Of a DNA stretch of 64,000 nucleotides, positions 26,029 to 32,356 are shown one piece after another. The stretch is from Tumebacillus flagellatus (lineage in GTDB: Bacteria; Bacillota; Bacilli; Tumebacillales; Tumebacillaceae). The stretch lies in the NCBI RefSeq assembly GCF_000714935.1, contig NZ_JMIR01000022.1, forward strand, positions 1 to 64,000. Direction: 5' to 3'. Made by a program: the position numbers and the translations under genes. Position 1 is the stretch's first letter. Every line of letters starts with the position of its first letter. The notes below the pieces were generated by a model that did not search any database, was not told the DNA's origin, and worked only from the letters and a program-made list of their open reading frames with translations.

Positions 26029-26077
26029 GATCAAACGTTTTTTGACCGATCAAATTTTCTTGATCGTTACTTTGATC
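26029..26077. promoter_or_regulatory. Array of GATCAA/TTGATC motifs, likely operator
   Basis: Four copies lie in 49 bp upstream of the ArsR-like gene: GATCAA at 26029 and 26048, TTGATC at 26060 and 26072. The middle two form an inverted repeat CGATCAA-6-TTGATCG (26047-26066), and the last three are spaced exactly 12 bp. Confidence 0.6.
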
Positions 26078-26107
26078 CTATTCCATTCCCCACTTTTTGG
26101 CAAGCAC

Positions 26108-26148
26108 AAAAAAGCCCGCTTCGGCGCGACGGCCAAAGCGGGCTCTTT
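26108..26148. terminator. Terminator of the feo operon
   Basis: AGCCCGCTT/AAAGCGGGCT stem with A- and T-runs on either side, just beyond the small Cys-rich gene. Confidence 0.88.
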
Positions 26149-26164
26149 CCTGTTTCTGTATGGA

Positions 26165-26329
26165 CTAGAGCTCTTCGAGTTTGATGATCGAAGAGGCCGA
26201 GCAAGACGCGTTGTGACCGCAACCGGCGCAACCGCCGGAGGAGCAGCGCGCTTGTTTCGTGCGGCGGACAAATTGAACCAATTGCCAAGCGGCGAATCCG
26301 AGGACGGCCGCGATGATGAGGTAGATCAT
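26165..26329 (-). CDS. FeoB-associated Cys-rich membrane protein
   Basis: A 54-residue protein: one N-terminal TM helix (MIYLIIAAVLGFAAWQLVQF), a basic stretch, then a Cys cluster RCSSGGCAGCGHNASC. This is the pattern of the small FeoB-associated (PF12669-like) proteins that act as FeoC stand-ins in Firmicutes. It lies 27 bases after feoB on the same strand with GGGGAG just before the ATG. A role in ferrous iron uptake follows from position and family. Confidence 0.88.
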   Translation of the reverse strand: MIYLIIAAVLGFAAWQLVQFVRRTKQARCSSGGCAGCGHNASCSASSIIKLEEL

Positions 26330-26356
26330 ATGGCTCCCCGCTTTCTACTGAATTGC

Positions 26357-28363
26357 TTACCAAATGACGAGGCCGAGGCGGTACACGCCGTACGCGACGA
26401 TCCACGCCACGCCGAAGCTGTAGGCGACAGACGCCAGCGTCCATTTCCACGATCCGGTCTCGCGCTTCATCATGGCGACGGTGGAAACGCACGGGGTGTA
26501 CAGCAAGACGAAGAACAGGAACCCAAGCGCGGCTGCGGGCGTGAACATGCCTTGCAGCACGGTGCCGAGCGACCCGGTGTCGCCCGACGCGTAGGCGATC
26601 GCCATCGTGGAGACGACGACTTCCTTCGCCAAGAAACCGGTCAACAGCGAGACGCCCGCTTGCCAAGACGCGAAGCCCAACAGCGCAAACACCGGCGCGA
26701 TGAAGCCCCCGATCTGCGCGAGGAACGAGGAATCCATCGGCGACATCCCGGAGAACGAGAAGTTGCCGAGGAACCAGAGCAAGACCGACATGCCGAAGAT
26801 GATCGTGCCGGCTTTGCGCACGAAGCCGCGCGCTTTGTCCCACGTGTTAAGCATGAGCGATTTGAACATCGGAGCGCGGTACGGCGGCAGTTCCATCAGG
26901 AACACGCCTTCGTCGTCCGACAAGAATTTCTTGAGCACGAACGCGGTACCGATCGCCATGACGATCCCGGTCAAGTACAGCAGGAACACGATCGTCGCTT
27001 TCCCGCTGTCAAAAAACGCCGAGACAAACAGCGAGTACACCGACAGACGCGCGGAGCACGACATGAACGGCGAGATAAACGCCGTGACCATGCGCCCGCG
27101 CTGGTCTTCCAGCGTGCGGGTCGCCATGATCGCCGGAACGTTGCAACCAAAGCCCAAGATCAGTGGGATAAACGCTTTGCCGTTCAAGCCGATCGTCGAC
27201 ATGAAGCGGTCCATCAGCACGGCGGCCCGCGCCATGTACCCGGAGTCCTCCAGGAACGAGAGGCACAGGAAGAGGATGCCGATCTGCGGGACGAACACGA
27301 GCACGCCGCCGACCCCGGCGAGAATGCCGTCGACCACCAGCGCGCGGAACCAGTCCGGGCTGTTCAGCCACGTTAACGCGCTTTGCACCCAGTCGGTCAG
27401 AGGACCGCTGAAAAACGTATCAATGAGGTCGGAAAGCGACGTCCCGACCCAAGAGAAGGTCACTTGGAACACCAAGTACATGAAGGCGAGGAAGATCGGA
27501 ATCCCGAGCCACTTGTTGAGAATCAACGTGTCGATCCGGTCGGACAGCGAACGGTTGACGGCGTTGTTTTGCGACACGCACTCGGCGAGCAGCACCCCGA
27601 TCCAATCGTAGCGCGCATTGCGAATGCGCTGGTCGAGGTTCTCGCCTTGCGTCGCAACGAAACTTGCACGCACCGCCGCCATCCGTCCCATCAGCTCAGG
27701 CGTTACTTCGGAGCGAATCGTGTGCTCCACCGTTTCGTTGCCCTCAAGCCAGGAGAGCGCCAGCCAGCGCGTGCTGTGACGGCGGTTGGCGGTCGTCTCG
27801 TCCGAATCGAGCAACTGAGAGATTTCGCGTACAGCCGCTTCGATGTCGTCGGGATACGGGATGAACAGACCGGACGACGTGTCGAGGCCGTTTTTCAACA
27901 GTTCGAGCAAGCGTTCGTGGCCCTTGGCTTTGCGGGCGACCATCGGGACGACCGGTGCGCCGAGACGTTGCTCCAAGCGGGAGCCGTCGATGTGCAGGCC
28001 GCGTCCTTCGGCGACGTCGATCATGTTGAGAGCGACGACGCTCGGCAGGCCCATTTCGAGCAGTTGAACGGTGAAATACAAGTTGCGCTCCAAGTTGGAG
28101 GCGTCGACGATGTTGATCAGCGCGCCGGGAGATTCCTCCAGCAAGTATGCCGTTGCGAGCTTCTCTTCCAAGGACTGCGCCGACAGACTGTAAATGCCGG
28201 GCAGGTCGACGATGACGTTGCCGGGCAGTTCCTTGATCCAGCCTTCCTTCTTCTCCACGGTGACGCCTGCCCAGTTCCCGACGTACTGGCGGGTACCGGT
28301 GAGTACGTTAAACAGCGATGTCTTGCCTGCGTTCGGATTGCCGGCTAAGGCGATCGTCTTCAT
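26357..28363 (-). CDS. feoB: Ferrous iron transporter FeoB
   Basis: A 668-residue Fe(II) permease with an N-terminal G-protein domain and a C-terminal membrane channel. G1 is GNPNAGKTSLFN, followed by the switch YVGNWAGVTVEKKEG, G3 DLPGIYSLS and G4 NMID. The channel part contains two Gate domains and the conserved FIPLILGFGCNVPAIMATRTLEDQRGR and SCSARLSVY segments. The ATG at 28363 gives the usual MKTIALAGNPNAG start; a GTG at 28372 is an alternative. feoA precedes it by a few bases and the Cys-rich partner follows. Confidence 0.97.
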   Translation of the reverse strand: MKTIALAGNPNAGKTSLFNVLTGTRQYVGNWAGVTVEKKEGWIKELPGNVIVDLPGIYSLSAQSLEEKLATAYLLEESPGALINIVDASNLERNLYFTVQLLEMGLPSVVALNMIDVAEGRGLHIDGSRLEQRLGAPVVPMVARKAKGHERLLELLKNGLDTSSGLFIPYPDDIEAAVREISQLLDSDETTANRRHSTRWLALSWLEGNETVEHTIRSEVTPELMGRMAAVRASFVATQGENLDQRIRNARYDWIGVLLAECVSQNNAVNRSLSDRIDTLILNKWLGIPIFLAFMYLVFQVTFSWVGTSLSDLIDTFFSGPLTDWVQSALTWLNSPDWFRALVVDGILAGVGGVLVFVPQIGILFLCLSFLEDSGYMARAAVLMDRFMSTIGLNGKAFIPLILGFGCNVPAIMATRTLEDQRGRMVTAFISPFMSCSARLSVYSLFVSAFFDSGKATIVFLLYLTGIVMAIGTAFVLKKFLSDDEGVFLMELPPYRAPMFKSLMLNTWDKARGFVRKAGTIIFGMSVLLWFLGNFSFSGMSPMDSSFLAQIGGFIAPVFALLGFASWQAGVSLLTGFLAKEVVVSTMAIAYASGDTGSLGTVLQGMFTPAAALGFLFFVLLYTPCVSTVAMMKRETGSWKWTLASVAYSFGVAWIVAYGVYRLGLVIW

Positions 28364-28378
28364 GCTCCCCACTTCTTT

Positions 28379-28603
28379 CTAACAAGCTTCGATTGCGATT
28401 TGTTTGGCTTCGGACAGGCGGAACGAGATTTGATACCCGCGAAATTGCACGACCAGCGGGCCGCCGAACGGCGCCTTGCGGACCACAGACACTTCCGTGC
28501 CCGGCAGAAGTCCCAAGTCCATCATCCGTTTGCGGATCGATTCGTTCATGAAAAGATCCTTCACAACAGCCTTGATCCCTTCCTTGCATTCGCTCAGTCT
28601 CAT
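28379..28603 (-). CDS. feoA: FeoA, SH3-like partner of FeoB
   Basis: A 74-residue FeoA protein with the small SH3-like fold: MRLSECKEGIKAVVKDLFMNESIRKRMMDLGLLPGTEVSVVRKAPFGGPLVVQFRGYQISFRLSEAKQI. The MDLGLLPGTEV and GGPLVVQFRGYQISFR segments are diagnostic. It is the first gene of the feoA-feoB-Cys-rich operon, with GGAGGCG nine bases upstream. Two Fur-like boxes lie in the promoter region. Confidence 0.95.
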   Translation of the reverse strand: MRLSECKEGIKAVVKDLFMNESIRKRMMDLGLLPGTEVSVVRKAPFGGPLVVQFRGYQISFRLSEAKQIAIEAC

Positions 28604-28625
28604 CTCGCGTCGCCTCCATTGACGT

Positions 28626-28640
28626 TGAAAATCGTTCTCA
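28626..28640. promoter_or_regulatory. Putative Fur box 1
   Basis: TGAAAAT-C-GTTCTCA matches the 7-1-7 Fur consensus TGATAAT-N-ATTATCA at 11 of 14 positions, 23 bases in front of feoA. Iron-dependent repression is inferred. Confidence 0.55.
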
Positions 28641-28658
28641 GTATTTCTGTTACTCCAA

Positions 28659-28673
28659 TGATAACGCTTCTCA
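28659..28673. promoter_or_regulatory. Putative Fur box 2
   Basis: TGATAAC-G-CTTCTCA matches the 7-1-7 Fur consensus at 11 of 14 positions, 33 bp (about three helical turns) from box 1. Confidence 0.5.
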
Positions 28674-28717
28674 TCATCAGTTGTCTAGAGGAAATTTTGG
28701 TGTGAACGTTTGAGGAG

Positions 28718-28762
28718 AAAAAAAGCCCTCCTTACGCGCGGGGCGAGGAGGGCTTGATTTTT
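28718..28762 (-). terminator. Terminator of the secreted-protein operon
   Basis: AAGCCCTCC/GGAGGGCTT stem; on the minus strand the T-run reads TTTTTTT. It follows the gene ending at 28761. Confidence 0.85.
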
Positions 28763-29249
28763 AGTTGTGTTCGACTCCGAATAGTTCCTCACCCGAGTTG
28801 GCGTCAAGTAAGATAGTCAACTTGGTAAAAACGGGAGGCGGGGCGCCAATGCCACCATGACCTTCGTCGTAGATCCCGTTGAATGTAACTAAATACGCAG
28901 GCGTTTTGATCATATGCCCGTCCGCTTTGAGCTTCGGATTTTTCTCAAGCGCTTCGGGAGAGAAAGCCTCCATGCTGGTTGTTGTCACCAGTTGATAGTC
29001 TACATTGACGGAAGAACACTCTTTCGCTGCTTGAGGGTACATCTTGATGGCGCGGTTATACGCGGCTTTAATATCAAAGGCAGGCGGAGATTGTGGGTCG
29101 GGAGAATCAAACTTCGTATCCGATTTGGTAAAACCCGAAATATCGTGCTCGGTGGTCATAGCAGGTTTGGAGAAAACCTGCCAGAAAACAATGCCGCCCA
29201 CCGCGAGACAAACCGCCAAGGTCGCGAAGATCAAATAGATTTTTTTCAT
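28761..29249 (-). CDS. Membrane-anchored protein, paralogue of its neighbour
   Basis: A 162-residue protein with one N-terminal hydrophobic segment (KIYLIFATLAVCLAVGGIVFWQVF) acting as anchor or signal. The outer domain contains VDYQLVTTTSMEAFSPEALEKNPKLKADGHMIKTPAYLVTFNGIYDEGH and ends ILLDANSGEELFG. The same blocks occur in the next gene (YQLVT, ALEKNPELKAKGYM, PVYIVTFKGIHEEGH, DAQTGEELMG), so the two are tandem duplicates. The ending resembles PepSY-like folds, but I cannot assign a function. The start is set at ATG 29249; GGGA is the only ribosome site. Base composition is AT-richer than the core genome around it. Confidence 0.7.
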   Translation of the reverse strand: MKKIYLIFATLAVCLAVGGIVFWQVFSKPAMTTEHDISGFTKSDTKFDSPDPQSPPAFDIKAAYNRAIKMYPQAAKECSSVNVDYQLVTTTSMEAFSPEALEKNPKLKADGHMIKTPAYLVTFNGIYDEGHGGIGAPPPVFTKLTILLDANSGEELFGVEHN

Positions 29250-29259
29250 TCCCAAACCA

Positions 29260-29733
29260 TTAGTGCGAGAAGCCCATTAACTCTTCGCCGGTTTGGGCAT
29301 CCACTACGATACTCATCTCAGTATGGATGGGAGTTTGACCTTTGTAGTTTAACGGAACGTGACCTTCTTCATGAATTCCTTTGAAGGTCACGATGTAGAC
29401 CGGAAATTTTTCCATATAGCCCTTAGCTTTTAGTTCCGGATTTTTCTCCAGAGCACTTGTTGTGAAGGCAGTAAAGTCTGGGTTTGTGACCAGTTGATAC
29501 TCGATTTTGACCTGCTTACTTTCACTTGTAGCATCCGCATACTTGGTTTTGATCTGTTCAAGCACTGCGTTTTTATCCATCTTGGCTTGACCCGGCGGAA
29601 CATCCAACCGCATGTGGATTTTACTCAAAGTCGTAAGATTCAACTCGGTCTGAGGGGTTGCCCCCGATTGAACGGTGACAATACCTGTTAAAACTACAGC
29701 CATCAGCGCGGAAAACCAGTAACGCTTTTTCAT
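29260..29733 (-). CDS. Secreted protein, paralogue of its neighbour
   Basis: A 157-residue protein with a clear signal peptide (MKKRYWFSALMAVVLTGIVTVQSGA). The mature part shares its central and final blocks with the protein encoded at 28761-29249, including YQLVT, ALEKNPELKAKGYM and DAQTGEELMG. The ATG has CAGGAGG upstream. It is the middle gene of a three-gene minus-strand operon with gaps of 10-12 bases. No enzymatic motif is visible. Confidence 0.75.
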   Translation of the reverse strand: MKKRYWFSALMAVVLTGIVTVQSGATPQTELNLTTLSKIHMRLDVPPGQAKMDKNAVLEQIKTKYADATSESKQVKIEYQLVTNPDFTAFTTSALEKNPELKAKGYMEKFPVYIVTFKGIHEEGHVPLNYKGQTPIHTEMSIVVDAQTGEELMGFSH

Positions 29734-29745
29734 TAGAACCTCCTG

Positions 29746-30468
29746 TTAGTAACGAGTATCCCAGAATTTGATATATGAACTCGAACCATCGACACCATAC
29801 TTGTAATTCGTCCTGTCAGACCCGCCGTATGCATTATTTACCCAGAACAAGCCTGGAGAGTAATAGGTGGTTCCGTTGAAGAAATAGCGAAGGCTGTCGA
29901 AGACAGCAGGGCTGGACGCACTTCCCGGGTAAGCAGCTGCCCACTGGTTTGTACCGTTAAGTTCCTCGGCGAAGGTGACACCAGTACCTTTGAATGCAGA
30001 GTAACTGCCGATTTGAGCTCCATCTTCTGTTCCAACAAAATTTCCTTTGCCATCATTGTAGAGTCGGTAGGCGTGAGTGACTCCCTGATCTGGGCCAACA
30101 GGGTTGAATACTTTAATATCATTGTCAGCACTGCCTCCGTAGTTGATTTCATAAAAATAATGAACTCCATCACCTGCATTATTTTGCTTGCTGGAAATTC
30201 CATAGCTTTTCTCCCAACCCACCTGTGCATAGATCGTATGCGAGTCATTTCCTGTAATCATGACCCAAGCACTGGAGCCTGAATTCGATCCGACAACAGG
30301 GTATGTGCTGGGAGTCTTGATGTTCGCAAAGATGGATGTAACCCCGCTGTCCGTTGCAGAAGGATAGCAGTCATCATAACCACCAACAAAAGCATTTGCA
30401 CTGGCAGACTGTGCCACAAACAAAGACAAGACACCCATGACCGCAAGCGTTGAAATTTTAAATCGCAT
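29746..30468 (-). CDS. Secreted protein of unknown function
   Basis: A 240-residue exported protein with signal peptide (MRFKISTLAVMGVLSLFVAQSASANA). The mature chain is rich in Gly, Ser, Tyr, Asn and aromatic residues, with many short beta-like segments (SAWVMITGNDSHTIYAQVGWEKSYG, YFYEINYGGSADNDI, YFFNGTTYYSPGLFWVNNAYGG) and only one Cys (C34). It looks like an extracellular all-beta domain, perhaps lectin-like or neprosin-like, but I cannot name the family. It is the first gene of the operon, with AAGGGAGG upstream. Codon choice is AT-richer than in the flanking housekeeping genes, suggesting transfer. Confidence 0.7.
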   Translation of the reverse strand: MRFKISTLAVMGVLSLFVAQSASANAFVGGYDDCYPSATDSGVTSIFANIKTPSTYPVVGSNSGSSAWVMITGNDSHTIYAQVGWEKSYGISSKQNNAGDGVHYFYEINYGGSADNDIKVFNPVGPDQGVTHAYRLYNDGKGNFVGTEDGAQIGSYSAFKGTGVTFAEELNGTNQWAAAYPGSASSPAVFDSLRYFFNGTTYYSPGLFWVNNAYGGSDRTNYKYGVDGSSSYIKFWDTRY

Positions 30469-30646
30469 AATAAGCCTCCCTTGATTAGAACTATTGGAAA
30501 ATATATCATATACAGTATGTTATTACAAGTTTATTTTAAAAATCATTTCATCATAATTACACATTGATTTACCGTACTCTTCATGCACTTCCCTCTTCTC
30601 CTTTTTCCTTTTTTTGTTATATGATAAGGTTGGAGGTGTTTACGAA

Positions 30647-31105
30647 ATGATTCGTGGATTATACGAAGCTCATTTGCCTGTAGGCGATCTGGAGCGTTCG
30701 ATTGCGTTTTATCAGAAGTTGGATTTGGAATTGGCGTGGCGGGATGAGGATACGGCGTTTTTTTGGGTGGAGAAGGGGAAGAGTTGGATCGGGTTGTGGG
30801 AGACGGAGAAAGTCGAGACTCCCTATCACCCGTCGCTCCGGCATTTTGCGTTTGGGTGTGAGTTTGAGGAAATCGAAGACGCGATTGCGTGGTTGCAGGA
30901 GCGCGGGATTCAACCGAGAAAGGATGCCCGCTTTGAGCCGAACCCACCGACGGAGCCGACCGTCCGTCCGCATCAAGCCAATGCCTCCGTGTACTTCGAC
31001 GACCCGGACGGGAACAGTTTGGAGATCATGTGCACGTTGCCTTTCGCGATGGAGCCGGATGGTGTGCGGATGCTGTTCAGCGATTGGAAGAAGTCACGGA
31101 AATAA
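30647..31105 (+). CDS. VOC-family (glyoxalase/bleomycin-resistance-like) protein
   Basis: A 152-residue vicinal-oxygen-chelate protein. The opening EAHLPVGDLERSIAFYQKLDLELAWRDEDTAFFWV and the ending ASVYFDDPDGNSLEIMCTL are the two signature regions, with His and Glu in metal-ligand positions. The start at 30647 has GGAGGTG eight bases upstream; the frame extends 11 codons further without a better site. Monocistronic. The substrate is unknown; FosB-like or dioxygenase-like roles cannot be separated by eye. Confidence 0.88.
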   Translation: MIRGLYEAHLPVGDLERSIAFYQKLDLELAWRDEDTAFFWVEKGKSWIGLWETEKVETPYHPSLRHFAFGCEFEEIEDAIAWLQERGIQPRKDARFEPNPPTEPTVRPHQANASVYFDDPDGNSLEIMCTLPFAMEPDGVRMLFSDWKKSRK

Positions 31106-31149
31106 AAAAAGCATCAGGCTGCCGAGTGGGCGGGCTGATGCTTTTTTTT
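31104..31149 (+). terminator. Terminator
   Basis: AGCATCAG...CTGATGCT with inner GCT/GGC pairs and T8, after the VOC gene. Confidence 0.88.
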
Positions 31150-31180
31150 CTTATTAGTAAAGGTGCTTTCTCATGACTGC

Positions 31181-31405
31181 CTACTTTAGAGCACACCGAG
31201 AACACTCCTTGACCGGAAAGATTGCATACCGGGCTTTATGCCATTCGAGCGCTTCTTCCAAGGAATTATGCTCAAACCAACCGCCGTCGCGCTTCAATTG
31301 ATCGAGCCCCTTGTAAGGAGTCTCCGCTCGATTTCTGACGTATCGGCATTCGCTGTTTCTGTGAAAGGTAAATCCTTTCGTGGGAAAGTCGATGTTTACG
31401 TACAA
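31181..31405 (-). CDS. Small protein of unknown function with Cys/His motif
   Basis: A 74-residue protein reading YVNIDFPTKGFTFHRNSECRYVRN, then ETPYKGLDQLKRDGGWFEHNSLEEALEWHKARY and a C-terminal KECSRCALK. One His-Cys pair and a terminal C-x2-C could bind zinc. The start is placed at TTG 31405 with GGGGAG about ten bases upstream; the open frame runs on to an ATG at 31441 (86 residues). I do not recognise the family. It sits between a VOC gene and a Uma2 gene at the edge of the accessory region. Confidence 0.6.
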   Translation of the reverse strand: MYVNIDFPTKGFTFHRNSECRYVRNRAETPYKGLDQLKRDGGWFEHNSLEEALEWHKARYAIFPVKECSRCALK

Positions 31406-31500
31406 CACACTGCTCACTCCCCGTTTCGCTCGAATTTCCATGCAACCCTCGTCTCATAGTATAATGGATTCACCGTTACCACCTGAAGGAGGCGTGGCGC

Positions 31501-32085
31501 ATGGTTCTGCCACATCATGATCAAAAAGCTCCCTCCAACTATGCAGAATATCTCGCATGGGGAGACCAAGATCGTTGGGAACTGATAGAGGGCGTGCCCT
31601 TCAACATGACACCAGCCCCGTCAACGGAGCATCAAACCGTGATCAGCAACCTGCACGGCGAGTTTTATCAGTATCTCAAGGGCAAAGCGTGCAAATCTTT
31701 TGTCGCGCCGTTTGATGTGCGATTGTTTGCAGAGGACAAAGCGGATGAGGAAATCATTGACTATGTCCAACCGGACATCAGCATCATTTGCGATAAAAAC
31801 AAACTCGACAGCAAAGGCTGTGTCGGCGCACCTGACCTCGTCGTTGAAGTGCTGTCTCCAAGCACCGCCAAAAAAGACCGCTCTGAAAAACTGCGACTCT
31901 ATCGTGCAGCTGGGGTCAAAGAGTATTGGATCATCGACCCGTTAAACCAAACCGTTGAAGTGTACAATCAAGAAGAAAAACAAACCACGAACATCGTGGC
32001 TCGTGTCTATAGCAAGGACGACGTCCTGAAGGTTGGCATTTTCGAGGATTGCGAGATTGAGTTGAAGAGCGTGTTTGATTTTTAG
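31501..32085 (+). CDS. Uma2-family (DUF820) putative endonuclease
   Basis: A 194-residue restriction-endonuclease-fold protein. The PD-(D/E)XK-like core is visible as YVQPDISIICDKNKLDSKGCVGAPDLVVEVLSPSTAKKDRSEKLRLYRAAGVKEYWIIDP; the PDI, EVLSPST and EYWIID segments are the DUF820 hallmarks. The N-terminus (YAEYLAWGDQDRWELIEGVPFNMTPAPSTEHQ) is also typical. GGAGGCG lies before the ATG. Function within the family is unclear (nuclease, defence or domesticated transposon partner). Confidence 0.92.
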   Translation: MVLPHHDQKAPSNYAEYLAWGDQDRWELIEGVPFNMTPAPSTEHQTVISNLHGEFYQYLKGKACKSFVAPFDVRLFAEDKADEEIIDYVQPDISIICDKNKLDSKGCVGAPDLVVEVLSPSTAKKDRSEKLRLYRAAGVKEYWIIDPLNQTVEVYNQEEKQTTNIVARVYSKDDVLKVGIFEDCEIELKSVFDF

Positions 32086-32090
32086 GTGAT

Positions 32091-32123
32091 AAAAGCCAGT
32101 TCCTCATGCGGAACTGGCTTTTC
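32091..32123 (+). terminator. Terminator
   Basis: A perfect 13-bp stem AAAAGCCAGTTCC/GGAACTGGCTTTT behind the Uma2 gene. Confidence 0.92.
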
Positions 32124-32124
32124 T

Positions 32125-32260
32125 TAATGCGGGGGCATTGGGTGCGGCCGTTGTCCAGTTTCATCAGCCGCAGCATCTCCTCCACCAGCACGGCACGTAT
32201 TTTGATGGTGGAATGGCTGGCTTCCGTGGCGACGCTGACGACAAAATCCACATCACGCAT
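32125..32260 (-). other. Possible gene remnant between Uma2 and res
   Basis: The minus strand has an ATG at 32260 with CAGGAG nine bases upstream, opening a frame that reads plausibly for about 45 codons (VSVATEASHSTIKIRAVLVEEMLRLMKLDNG) and then runs into the Uma2 terminator and antisense of that gene. It may be the start of a small gene cut by rearrangement, or chance. Otherwise this 230-base gap shows nothing clear. Confidence 0.25.
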
Positions 32261-32356
32261 CTGTAAAAATCTCCTGCATCGACGAGAGCCTCTCCTTACA
32301 TTTCACATGAATCATCACGGTTGAGCCATGAGCCAAATTTGCCCGGATGGTTGTCT

